Below are positions 26,690 through 35,234 of a DNA stretch of 64,000 nt, piece by piece. The position numbers and the translations under genes were made by a program. The notes beneath the pieces are model-generated. The model searched no databases. It saw only the letters and a program-made list of their open reading frames with translations, and had not been told where the DNA came from. The DNA is taken from contig JADLCX010000076.1 in NCBI GenBank assembly GCA_020846975.1, positions 1-64,000 on the forward strand, read 5' to 3'. The first letter of the stretch is position 1. Every line of letters begins with the position of its first letter. The DNA is from Phycisphaerales bacterium (GTDB lineage Bacteria > Planctomycetota > Phycisphaerae > Phycisphaerales > UBA1924).

Positions 26690-26875
26690 GGTGGGTTGGG
26701 CGAGGACGCCGCGATCGACCCTCCCACTCCGCCACCCCTCCCAACCCCGGCCCCCCCGCTCCGACTTTCTGTCGTGGCTCCCAGCCGACGCCTTATGCGC
26801 TGACGGGTCTGCGGCGGTTCCGACCAAGATCGTGCCGACCCCGGCCGAACCTCGTGCGGAAAACCCCTGCCACAA

Positions 26876-26959
26876 TGCCCAGGAGAGGATTTGAACCTCC
26901 ATGCCCTTGCGGGCGCTACCACCTCAAGGTAGTGCGTCTGCCAATTTCGCCACCTGGGC
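26876..26959 (-). tRNA. tRNA-Leu (anticodon GAG)
   Basis: On the - strand the sequence folds as a class II tRNA. The acceptor arm GCCCAGG pairs with CCTGGGC, the D arm contains TGGCAGACG, the anticodon stem CTACC/GGTAG holds the loop TTGAGGT with anticodon GAG, a long variable arm (CGCCCGCAAGGGC) follows, and the T arm is GGAGGTTCAAATCCTCTCC. The long variable arm and the anticodon make it a leucine tRNA reading CUC/CUU. CCA is not encoded. The gene lies 187 bp upstream of the exported CX4CH protein. Confidence 0.95.
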
Positions 26960-27162
26960 TGATCCCGCGCCGGCTGTCCGGGGTCCGGAACGGGAGTTGA
27001 GGTTAGGGTGGGTGAGGGTCGGTGTCGAGTCGGGATTGGACCTCCCCGGAGCGAGCCGGAAGATTCGGGCAATACCGGAAAACCGTTCGCGTTTGACTTG
27101 GTATCGCGTAGACTCGGATTGACCCCTGAGCCGACCAATACTCAAGAGCAGGAGGCGCGGCC

Positions 27163-30100
27163 ATGACCACGGCTTGTCGAGCGGCGTTCTTGATGGGGAC
27201 GATGATGGCCGGTGCTGCGGCGTTGGCCGGACCGCCGGCGTGGGTGATCCAGACCGCGCTGCGCCAGTCGTTCGAGTCAAACCCGGCGAACATGGGCATC
27301 GAGCTGTTGCGCACGCGCGAGGCGGGCGGTCTCGGGCTGCCGCGGGTCATTCACTTCAGGGTAGGGCACGCGGCCGGATTTGATCGGGTCGTGCCGGTGG
27401 TGATCGACGATCCGCGGGTGGCCCGCGTGGTGGATGATGCACGGGTCTTGGCGCAGCAGACAGTCGGGTACGCGGTCGTGGAGATGGTCGGGACGGGCTC
27501 GACCCGGGCACGGATCGGCGATCACGAAACCGAACTCGTGTGCGTCGCGCCGACGGATGACGCGGGCTCGCGGCTGCGGATCACATCGCCCGCCGAGGGC
27601 GCGGCCGTGTGGGGAACGATCGGCGTGGGCGCGACTTGGTGGCGACCGGCCGCATCGGAAGGCGCAAGGCCCGTGCTGCGCGTCGGGGTGGGCGAGCACG
27701 AGCGCACGATCGAGGCCAAGTGGTCCAACACCATCGAGAACGGCCCGATGGGCCTGGCGTACTTCGAGATGGACGCGGACGGACTCGCCGAAGGCGATGC
27801 TCGCGTTCGGATCTGCTTGCAAGGCCTTTCCGGGCGCGAGGTCGTCGAGACGATCGGCGTGCGCGTCGTGAAGGCGAGCCCGGACGCGGCGCTCGCCGGT
27901 GAGTGCGAGGCCGAGTACGACCTTCCGCCGCTGCCGGAAGATCGGCGCGAGCGCAAGCCGACGATCGGGGAGGACAAGAACGCCTCGGGCGGAAAGTTCT
28001 GGAGCAACGCCGGATCCAATCCGCGCTTTCGGTTCCCGGTCGATGTCCCCGACGGGCGGCCGGGGTGGTACCAGGTGGTCCTCGCCGCCGCGGGCGATCC
28101 GGCGTGCTCGGCGCTACCGAGCGTCGGGATCACGATCGACGAGGGAAACCGGCCGCGGAATGCCTCGGCGATCGCCGGGCCCTCGTGGCACCGCGCGCCG
28201 ATCGGAACGCCCGTCCTCATCGAGCCCGGCAGGCACATCCTGCGGATGGACTTTCTGAACGACTTCGGAACACGCGGGTCGGACCGGAATCTCCGGCTCG
28301 ACAGGATCGAAGTGCTGCGCGTGGCGGATGGCGGCGGCGCGGCGGGGCAGGCATCCAACGCGCCCGTCGCGGGCGCCGGCGAGATGATGGCGGGTGCAGA
28401 GATGATGATGGCCGGGGGGAGCAGCCCCGGCGAGGCCCGTGCGGCCTGGCCCGCGAGCGTGGCGTCGAGGATGACAACGGGCCTGAGGGTCGCGTTCGAG
28501 CAGCGGATGGACGGACGCGAAGTCGCGGGCGACCTTGACGTGCGTGCGGCGGCCTGGTGGCCGGGATCGCGAGAGGTGAAACAGGCGGGAAACGTGCCGC
28601 GGATCACGCTGCTGCTCAACGGCGAAGCCGTGGCCTCGCAGATGAGCGTCGCGACAAGGTTCGTCATCCCGTGGGGTTCCCTCCGGGCGGGCGAGAACAC
28701 GCTCCAGATGATCGGACGGATGGCCGGCGGCGACGAAGTGCGGACGCCCGTGCAGCGGGTGTTGCGCCCCGGGGTCGCGGGCGGCGACGGTAGTTCGGCG
28801 GCGTCGAGTGCAGCGCCTCAACGGTTTACGGTACACGAGCCGGGCTGGAGCCGGGCATCGAGCAATCGCGTCACGGACAAGCAGCGCGCCCCCGAGCGCG
28901 TGTGCATGGCCATGTGTTCCGAGGAGAACCAGGCGCTGGAACTGACACTGCCCGAGAACCTCGAAGGCGAGTTCCGGCTGGAGGTCGAATCTCGCGGCCA
29001 GAACTTCAAGGGCGCGCCCGTGATCGAGGCCTCGCTCAACACCGAAGGCCGGACGACCAGCGTTGGCGAGGTCGCGCCGCCGGCAGCGTGGGATTCTCCC
29101 GCACTCCGAGTCAAACGCGACAGCAAGGACGCTGCGCTCGTGACGCTGCCGCGCGGCCCCAAGTCGCTGCGGCTCTCGCTCGCCAACCCGCTCCGCGAAC
29201 CGGCGGGTGAGAATGGCAAGGGCGGGGGCGAGCGCGCGGCCTATGTCCAGGCCGTGACATTCAAGCGAACCCGGCTCGCGGCAGATACCGCGCCGGTGGT
29301 CTCGGTGCTGTACCCGGCCACGGGCGCACAGGTGCGGGCGGGCGGGGTGGACGCGGTGGTGGTGCGTGTGTCGGGCCCGAACACCCCCGCGAGCGCGGAA
29401 GTGCTGATCGACGGCGCGGAAAGCGGTCTGAGGTTTGATCTGCGCGGGCAGATGGGGCCGTACCTCGTGCCGGTCTCGCTGCGGGGCGTCAGCGCGGGCG
29501 AGCGACGCATCGAAGTGCGCGTCACCGATGCGGCGAACCGTGCGACGTCAAGCGAGGCCCGCGTCGTGCGGGCGGTCAACACGGGCATCGCGGACGCGAC
29601 GGGCATGACCGAGTACGAGCGAGCCATCGTGCTGCTCGACCGCTTCGCGTTCGGTCCCGACCATCGCGAACTGGCATCGGTCCTGACAATGGGTCGCGAG
29701 GAATACCTGCGTGATCGCCTGTCGGCTCCGGCGAGCGACGCGGGCGTCGTCACCGCGATGGAACTGGCGGAGATCCGGTACCCGGACTCGCGGTCGGGCG
29801 GCGATGTGCCGCGCCGTGCGATCATGGAGGCGATGGCGACGCCGAACCCGGTGCGGGCGCGATTCGTGCTCTGGGCGGAGAACCACTTCTCGACATGGAT
29901 GCGCAAGACCGAACCACGCCGCAAGGCCGACGAGCACGCCCGCTTCTCGCGGCTCGGCGTCGCGCCGTTCGGCGAGTTGCTCATGGCCAGCGCGACCAGC
30001 CCCGCCATGCTGGTCTACCTCGACCAGGCCCAGAGCTTCGCCCGGCGATTGAACGAGAACTACGCTCGCGAGATCATGGAACTGCACACGCTCGGGGTGC

Positions 30101-30984
30101 ACGGCGGCTACACGCAGGAAGACGTCACGACGCTGGCGAGGCTCCTGACCGGGTGGACGCTGGCCCGCGAAGCCGTCGGCGCCGAGTCGGACGAGGCGGG
30201 CTTCGATACGTCGCCCGATGACTACGGCACGGCCGACTCGTACCGGTTCGACCCGGTGCTCGGCGATGACGCCTCGCGCCGCTTCTTCGGGCGTGAGTTC
30301 GGAGCCTGCGGGCCGGAGAAGCGGTACCAGCGCACGCTGACGGCCATCGAGATGCTCGCTGGCCATCCGAACACCGCGGCGTTCATCGCCCGCAAGATCG
30401 CCGAGCACTACGCCGGCTTCCCGGCCCCGGACGCCCTGGCGGCCGACCTGGCCTCGACGTTCTCTCGCACCGACGGCGACATGCGCCAGGTGCTGCTCGC
30501 CGCGGCCCGGCACCCGCAGTTCTGGAGCACCCCCGCGGGCACGCGCACCTCCCACCCGCCCGAGTTCGCCCTGCGCCTCTCGCGGTGCGCACGCAGCGCG
30601 GACGCAAACCTCGTCCACGAGTACCTGAACCTTTCCGGGCACGGCATGTTCGACCGCTCCACGCCCGACGGGTACCAGGAGAACGACGACGAGGTGATGG
30701 ACAGCAACGCGATGCTCCAGCGCTGGAAACTGGCCAAGCGTCTGGAACGCCCGCTGAGCGAGCTGCTGCCCGCCGAGTTCCGCAGCGGCGACAAGCCGCT
30801 GACCGATGTTGAGCAGCAACAGATGGTCGATGTGCTGGCGATGCGGCTGACGGGAAGGCTGTTGGGCGAGAAGAGCAACGCCGCGGCGATGGAACTGCTG
30901 GGAAAGATGACGGGGAAGCGGGAAGAGCGGGCGCGGATGCTCGCGGTCTTTGTGGCGAGTTGCCCGGAGGTGCAGGTCAAATGA
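27163..30984 (+). CDS. Large exported DUF1800 protein
   Basis: A 1273-residue protein. A signal peptide (AAFLMGTMMAGAAALAG) starts it. The first 800 residues are beta-rich, with Ig-like and carbohydrate-binding-like modules, including RLRITSPAEGAAVWG and VVSVLYPATGAQVRAGGVDA. DUF1800 begins near residue 815: IVLLDRFAFGPDHREL, WAENHFSTWMRK, FARRLNENYAREIMELHTLG. ATG 27163 has AGGAGG seven bases upstream. Its stop overlaps the ATG of the DUF1501 gene (ATGA), so the two are coupled. DUF1800/DUF1501 pairs are common in planctomycetes and are thought to work together at the cell envelope, but the reaction is not known. The long N-terminal extension suggests substrate binding outside the cell. Confidence 0.88.
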   Translation: MTTACRAAFLMGTMMAGAAALAGPPAWVIQTALRQSFESNPANMGIELLRTREAGGLGLPRVIHFRVGHAAGFDRVVPVVIDDPRVARVVDDARVLAQQTVGYAVVEMVGTGSTRARIGDHETELVCVAPTDDAGSRLRITSPAEGAAVWGTIGVGATWWRPAASEGARPVLRVGVGEHERTIEAKWSNTIENGPMGLAYFEMDADGLAEGDARVRICLQGLSGREVVETIGVRVVKASPDAALAGECEAEYDLPPLPEDRRERKPTIGEDKNASGGKFWSNAGSNPRFRFPVDVPDGRPGWYQVVLAAAGDPACSALPSVGITIDEGNRPRNASAIAGPSWHRAPIGTPVLIEPGRHILRMDFLNDFGTRGSDRNLRLDRIEVLRVADGGGAAGQASNAPVAGAGEMMAGAEMMMAGGSSPGEARAAWPASVASRMTTGLRVAFEQRMDGREVAGDLDVRAAAWWPGSREVKQAGNVPRITLLLNGEAVASQMSVATRFVIPWGSLRAGENTLQMIGRMAGGDEVRTPVQRVLRPGVAGGDGSSAASSAAPQRFTVHEPGWSRASSNRVTDKQRAPERVCMAMCSEENQALELTLPENLEGEFRLEVESRGQNFKGAPVIEASLNTEGRTTSVGEVAPPAAWDSPALRVKRDSKDAALVTLPRGPKSLRLSLANPLREPAGENGKGGGERAAYVQAVTFKRTRLAADTAPVVSVLYPATGAQVRAGGVDAVVVRVSGPNTPASAEVLIDGAESGLRFDLRGQMGPYLVPVSLRGVSAGERRIEVRVTDAANRATSSEARVVRAVNTGIADATGMTEYERAIVLLDRFAFGPDHRELASVLTMGREEYLRDRLSAPASDAGVVTAMELAEIRYPDSRSGGDVPRRAIMEAMATPNPVRARFVLWAENHFSTWMRKTEPRRKADEHARFSRLGVAPFGELLMASATSPAMLVYLDQAQSFARRLNENYAREIMELHTLGVHGGYTQEDVTTLARLLTGWTLAREAVGAESDEAGFDTSPDDYGTADSYRFDPVLGDDASRRFFGREFGACGPEKRYQRTLTAIEMLAGHPNTAAFIARKIAEHYAGFPAPDALAADLASTFSRTDGDMRQVLLAAARHPQFWSTPAGTRTSHPPEFALRLSRCARSADANLVHEYLNLSGHGMFDRSTPDGYQENDDEVMDSNAMLQRWKLAKRLERPLSELLPAEFRSGDKPLTDVEQQQMVDVLAMRLTGRLLGEKSNAAAMELLGKMTGKREERARMLAVFVASCPEVQVK

Positions 30985-32318
30985 TGAACCCGATCAATCG
31001 TCGATACTTCCTGAAGACCTCGGGCGTGGCCCTGGCGTACGCGGGTGTGATTCCCGCGCTGCCGATGTCCGTACTCGGAGGCATCAAGCCTGCGCGCGTC
31101 GCCAAGAGCAAGACGCTGGTCGTGATCTTCCTCCGCGGCGGGGCCGACGGCCTGAACCTGGTGGTACCGTTCGGCGACAAGCCCTACTACGACCTGCGGA
31201 AGGGCATCGCGGTCGCAACTCCCGACGCGAAGGAGAACGCCGCGATCGACCTCGACGGCTTCTTCGGGCTCAACCCGCGTATGGCCGCGCTCAAGCCGCT
31301 GTTTGATGATGGGCTGGCGATCGCGGCCCACGCCGTGGGCTATGACCGCAACACACGGTCGCACTTTGAAGAGCAGGACACCTGGGAGACGGGCGTCGTG
31401 GGGAACACGATCAACTCCGACGGGTGGTTGAACCGGCACCTGCTGACCTCCCAGGGCGCGCCGGGCGCGGCCCTCCGCGCCGTGGCGATCGGAGACTCCC
31501 TGCCGCGGATCATGCACGGCAAGGCGAGCGCGTTCGCGATCCGGGGACTGGAGGACCTGTCGATGCCCGCGCCCGCAGGCGCAGCCCCCGACGCTGTCAC
31601 CGCCGCGCTCGAACACGCCTACGGCTGCAAGGGCGACCACGCCCAGCACGGCCCGCCCCACGATGAGGAACTCGCCGGCGCGATCGAACTGGTGAGCCGG
31701 ACCACCGGCACGACGCTCGACGGCATCACCCAACTCCGCGGCGTCACCAGCGGCGAATACAAGCCGGGTGTGGAGTATCCCAAGAGCGATCTCGCGAAGA
31801 AACTCATGCAGGTCGCGCGGCTCATCAAGGCCGATGTCGGCCTCGAAGTCGCCGAGGTCGATCTCGGCGGCTGGGACACGCACCAGAACCAGGGCAACCC
31901 CGCTCAGGGCGGCGGAGCCTTCGGCAACCTCGCCCAGACCCTCGCCGATTCCCTCGCCGCCTTCACCCGCGATCTCGAATCCGCCGGCAAGGCCGACGAC
32001 ACGCTCGTCGTCACGATGACCGACTTCGGCCGCACCGCCGCGGAGAACGGCACCGGCGGCACGGATCACGGCTGGGCCAACTGCATGTTCCTCGCCGGCG
32101 GCCCCGTCAAGCGTGCGGCGGCCCTCCGCGAAGAAAAAAAGGTCGTCACCCGCTGGCCCGGCCTCGCCCCCGAACAGCTCCACCAGAAGCGCGACCTCCT
32201 CCACACCACCGACTTCCGCGATGTCATCGGCGAGGTGGTGAGCACGCACCTGGGCAACGCGAACATTAAGGCGGTTTTGCCGGGGCATGAGTTCAAGGGG
32301 GTGGGGTTGATTGCGTAG
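30981..32318 (+). CDS. DUF1501 family exported protein (Tat signal)
   Basis: A 445-residue protein of the DUF1501 (sulfatase-like/alkaline phosphatase superfamily) group. The N-terminus NRRYFLKTSGVALAYAG is a twin-arginine-like export signal, which implies folding, perhaps with a cofactor, before export. Motifs in order are VIFLRGGADGLNLVVPFGD, HFEEQDTWETG, EVDLGGWDTHQNQ and VTMTDFGRTAAENGTGGTDHGW, the usual DUF1501 signature with metal-type His/Asp. The start ATG overlaps the stop of the DUF1800 gene. Function in this family is unproven; envelope-linked hydrolysis together with DUF1800 is inferred. Confidence 0.92.
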   Translation: MMNPINRRYFLKTSGVALAYAGVIPALPMSVLGGIKPARVAKSKTLVVIFLRGGADGLNLVVPFGDKPYYDLRKGIAVATPDAKENAAIDLDGFFGLNPRMAALKPLFDDGLAIAAHAVGYDRNTRSHFEEQDTWETGVVGNTINSDGWLNRHLLTSQGAPGAALRAVAIGDSLPRIMHGKASAFAIRGLEDLSMPAPAGAAPDAVTAALEHAYGCKGDHAQHGPPHDEELAGAIELVSRTTGTTLDGITQLRGVTSGEYKPGVEYPKSDLAKKLMQVARLIKADVGLEVAEVDLGGWDTHQNQGNPAQGGGAFGNLAQTLADSLAAFTRDLESAGKADDTLVVTMTDFGRTAAENGTGGTDHGWANCMFLAGGPVKRAAALREEKKVVTRWPGLAPEQLHQKRDLLHTTDFRDVIGEVVSTHLGNANIKAVLPGHEFKGVGLIA

Positions 32319-32329
32319 GTGAGACCGAA

Positions 32330-33004
32330 ATGAGTCGCCTGCGACATGTCCGCTCCCGCTCTCGTTCTCTCGCAAAGTGCGTGATGCTGAGCCTCGTGGC
32401 CGGAGCAGTCATCTCAGTGCTTGCGGCGTGGGTTCCATGCCTTCTTCGCTTTGGGGACCCCAAGAGCGTCGTGGTCGAAAAGTACTACAACGCGTCACCT
32501 GGAAAATTCGGGATCGGCGAGCGGCGGTTCTGGTATGACTGGTGTCAACTGGTTCCGAGTGTTCCGGGCCTCGCTGGCAGGACGGGTGCAGTATCCGCGC
32601 CGGGTTGGGCCTTGCCCGCGAGCGAGGGCGCCGCGCAAACGAGCACGATTACGCACGCATACGGGCTCCCGTATCGCTGCATGCGCTTCCAGAGCTTCAG
32701 GAACCTGAGTTCCGTACCATCCCCGCCTCCGCGCCATTTCTTCGAGTTCAAGCAGCACCGCGTCGTGCCAACGTTGCCCTACTGGCCCGGCCTCCTCGCC
32801 AACACCGCCTTCTGGGGCCTCCCCCTCCCTCTCCTCGTGCTCGCCACCACCGCCCTCCGCCGCGCCCGCCGCCAGCGCCGCGGTCTGTGCACGACCTGCG
32901 CCTATGACCTCTCCGCCGCGGCTTCGCCCGTCTGCCCGGAGTGCGGTCTGCCGCGCCCGCCAACCTCAGCGGCTTCGAGCAAAACCTCGCCCGCGGCGGG
33001 CTAG
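32330..33004 (+). CDS. Membrane protein with C-terminal zinc ribbon (paralogue of 14822-15508)
   Basis: A 224-residue membrane protein. Basic N-terminus, membrane segment VMLSLVAGAVISVLAAWVPCLL, an extracytoplasmic stretch of about 130 residues, a second segment (about 160-180) and a cytoplasmic tail with RRARRQRR and the zinc ribbon CTTCAYDLSAAASPVCPECG. The second half aligns with the protein at 14822 (YWPGLLANTAF against HWPGFLGNTLL). ATG 32330 lies 11 bp after the DUF1501 stop, so it may be a third gene of that operon. No function is known. Confidence 0.75.
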   Translation: MSRLRHVRSRSRSLAKCVMLSLVAGAVISVLAAWVPCLLRFGDPKSVVVEKYYNASPGKFGIGERRFWYDWCQLVPSVPGLAGRTGAVSAPGWALPASEGAAQTSTITHAYGLPYRCMRFQSFRNLSSVPSPPPRHFFEFKQHRVVPTLPYWPGLLANTAFWGLPLPLLVLATTALRRARRQRRGLCTTCAYDLSAAASPVCPECGLPRPPTSAASSKTSPAAG

Positions 33005-33020
33005 GCCCACCCTCGGCTCC

Positions 33021-33026
33021 TATCCT
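33021..33026 (+). promoter_or_regulatory. -10-like TATCCT upstream of the 33036 gene
   Basis: TATCCT ends nine bases before the ATG at 33036, further than the six or seven of the best examples, and no Shine-Dalgarno is obvious. Confidence 0.25.
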
Positions 33027-33035
33027 TGCCTCCCC

Positions 33036-33593
33036 ATGCCCCAGAGCCCGACCATGACCCAACCAAAGGTCTCGAACGCACCCACCTCCGCCGCGATGCC
33101 CGCCGTGTGGAGCCTGCTGGAGGCGGTGTGTGCCCGCGCCGAGAAGGCGGGGGTGTTCGGCAAGGTCACCCTCGATTCCGGCCGTCTCGCCTGCCGCGCG
33201 GCCAACTCCGCCGAGCCGGCGGAGTACCGGATCGACGTGCAGGACGGCAAGCTCTGGGTCTCGCTCGTCACCAACAACCGCTGGCTGAGCCAGTCGATCG
33301 AGCAGGACCTGGTCCACACCGGCGACAAGATCCCCGAGCTGGTCGATGAGGAACTGGCGGATGTCGGGTTCGATGTGAAGGCCGCGGCGGCCCGCGGGTG
33401 GAAGACCACCTTCGAGCACTTCCGTTCGGAAGACAAGCTCTTCACCTTCCGCACGCCCCTGCCGATCGCGCTCGCGGATGCGGGCAATCCCGCGAGTATC
33501 GAGGCCGCGGCTCAGCACCTGCTGGCGTACGAGGCGTGCTTCCGGCGGCTGGGGGATATGGATGCGGGCGACGAGGACGGGGGGGCCGAGTAG
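33036..33593 (+). CDS. Hypothetical protein preceding a glycosyltransferase
   Basis: A 185-residue soluble protein I do not recognise. It has an alpha/beta pattern with EYRIDVQDGKLWVSLVTNNRWLSQSIEQ and a second half containing KTTFEHFRSEDKLFTFRTPL. There is no signal peptide. The start may be ATG 33036 or ATG 33054; both are downstream of a TATCCT element. The stop lies two bases before the glycosyltransferase ATG, so the two are co-translated and may act together. The C-terminus ends in acidic DEDGGAE. Confidence 0.65.
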   Translation: MPQSPTMTQPKVSNAPTSAAMPAVWSLLEAVCARAEKAGVFGKVTLDSGRLACRAANSAEPAEYRIDVQDGKLWVSLVTNNRWLSQSIEQDLVHTGDKIPELVDEELADVGFDVKAAAARGWKTTFEHFRSEDKLFTFRTPLPIALADAGNPASIEAAAQHLLAYEACFRRLGDMDAGDEDGGAE

Positions 33594-33595
33594 CG

Positions 33596-35092
33596 ATGCG
33601 CATCCTCATGCTCGGATGGGAGTTTCCTCCCTTCATCGCCGGCGGTCTCGGCACGGCGTGCTATGGCCTGACCAAGGCCCTCGACCGGCTCGGGCACGAA
33701 GTCATCTTCGTGCTGCCCAAGCCGGTTGACCGCTCGCAGGCCTCTCACATCCGCCTGCTCTCGCCGGAAGCAATCCGCGGCCTGAACCTGCCGGACCTGA
33801 GCGGGGGGGGCGGGGGCGGTGGTCCGGGACAACCGGGAGTGACACCCATCGCCGGCAACGGCGGCGCGGCTGTGGGTGCCGGCTCATATCGAATCGACGG
33901 CTTTGAGCACGCGACGTTCCGGGCGATCCCCTCGGCCGAGGGCCTCGGCGGCGCGGGGGGCGTGTCGCCGTACAAACCGTTCGATCAGGCCCTGCCCGCG
34001 GGTGGCGCGGCGGGAAGCATCGGCAGCGGGACGATCATCATCGACGGCAAGGTGTACGCCGATCACGGGCAGGCTTCGCACGCGCACGATCCGGTGGTGA
34101 CCGCGATGGGCGGGATGACCTCACCCGAGGGGCGCTCGGTGGGCGGTGCGGGCGCGGGCTATGAAGGCGACATGCTCGCCAACGCCGAGCGCTACGCGCG
34201 GCTGTGCGTGGCGATCACGCGCGGCGAGCGGTTCGACGTGATCCACGCGCACGACTGGATGACCTACCCCGCCGGGCTCGCGCTCGCGCAGGTCTCGGGC
34301 AAGCCGCTGGTGGTGCATGTTCACTCGACGGAGTTCGACCGCTCCGGCGACAACATCGACCAGCGGCTCTACGACATCGAACGCCGCGGCATGCACGGCG
34401 CGATCCGCTGCATCGCCGTCAGCGAATACACCAAGGGCATCTGCATCCGGCGGTACGGGATCGACGGCGGCAAGATCGATGTCGTCTACAACGGCGTCGA
34501 GCACGACTCACAGCAGCCCCGCGAGGGCGAGCGGATCGAGAAGAGCGACCGCATCGTGCTCTTCCTCGGACGCATCACCATGCAGAAGGGCCCCGAGTAC
34601 TTCATCCGCGCCGCCAAGCGCGTGCTGGAGAAGGTACCCAACGTCAAGTTCGTCGTCGCCGGATCGGGAGACATGACCACGCGGATCATCGAGGAGGCCG
34701 CCTTCCACGGCATCGGCCACCGCGTGCTCTTCACCGGCTTCCTCCGCGGCGGGATGGTGGACAAGGTCTTCCGCATGGCCGACTGCTACGTCATGCCCAG
34801 CGTGAGCGAGCCTTTCGGGATCGCCCCCCTCGAGGCCATGCGGAACGATGTACCGGTCATCATCAGCAAGCAGTCGGGCGTGAGCGAGGTCCTCACGCAC
34901 GCGCTCAAGGTCGATTTCTGGGACATCGACGAGATGGCCAACAAGATCATCGCCGTGCTGCGGCACCCCCCGCTCAGCCAGACCCTCCGCGAGCACGGCA
35001 GCTTCGAGCTCCGCAAACTCACCTGGGACGGCGCGGCGACCAAGTGCGTGCAGGCGTACGGGCGGGCGGTCGGCAACATGGCCCACTTATAG
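33596..35092 (+). CDS. GT4-type glycosyltransferase with Gly-rich insertion
   Basis: A 498-residue GT-B glycosyltransferase. It begins MRILMLGWEFPPFIAGGLG, the nucleotide-sugar-synthase type N-terminus also found in glycogen synthases. HAHDWMTYPAG, then VYNGVEHD, LFLGRITMQKGPEYFIRA and the EX7E region VSEPFGIAPLEAM follow in the order expected for GT4/GT5. An insertion of about 130 residues (near 65-195) of Gly-rich sequence, including GGGGGGG encoded by a G-tract, interrupts the N-terminal domain. It would transfer a sugar to a glycan or glycolipid in the cytosol; donor and acceptor are unknown. Confidence 0.88.
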   Translation: MRILMLGWEFPPFIAGGLGTACYGLTKALDRLGHEVIFVLPKPVDRSQASHIRLLSPEAIRGLNLPDLSGGGGGGGPGQPGVTPIAGNGGAAVGAGSYRIDGFEHATFRAIPSAEGLGGAGGVSPYKPFDQALPAGGAAGSIGSGTIIIDGKVYADHGQASHAHDPVVTAMGGMTSPEGRSVGGAGAGYEGDMLANAERYARLCVAITRGERFDVIHAHDWMTYPAGLALAQVSGKPLVVHVHSTEFDRSGDNIDQRLYDIERRGMHGAIRCIAVSEYTKGICIRRYGIDGGKIDVVYNGVEHDSQQPREGERIEKSDRIVLFLGRITMQKGPEYFIRAAKRVLEKVPNVKFVVAGSGDMTTRIIEEAAFHGIGHRVLFTGFLRGGMVDKVFRMADCYVMPSVSEPFGIAPLEAMRNDVPVIISKQSGVSEVLTHALKVDFWDIDEMANKIIAVLRHPPLSQTLREHGSFELRKLTWDGAATKCVQAYGRAVGNMAHL

Positions 35093-35158
35093 GGTTTAGT
35101 TCGGGCGATCGGACCCGCCATTGCGCGGAACTCCCGCGAGATTCCGCGCGCGATTTCC

Positions 35159-35186
35159 TTGCGTACCGGTCAATGCTGGATATTCT
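35159..35186 (+). promoter_or_regulatory. Possible sigma-70-type promoter of the multihaem gene
   Basis: TTGCGT (35159-35164) and TATTCT (35181-35186) are 16 bases apart, in an unusually A/T-rich patch about 50 bp upstream of a Shine-Dalgarno-led gene. Both hexamers are imperfect matches. Confidence 0.3.
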
Positions 35187-35234
35187 TATCCGTATATTGA
35201 CGACCCCCGGTGGCCTCGCTTCCCGGAGCAATCT

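Noticed and set aside
27093..27120. TTGACT with a following A/T-poor stretch as a promoter of the DUF1800 gene
   Set aside because: TTGACT is a fair -35, but no acceptable -10 lies 16-18 bases downstream. TAGACT at 27109 is too close to pair with it.
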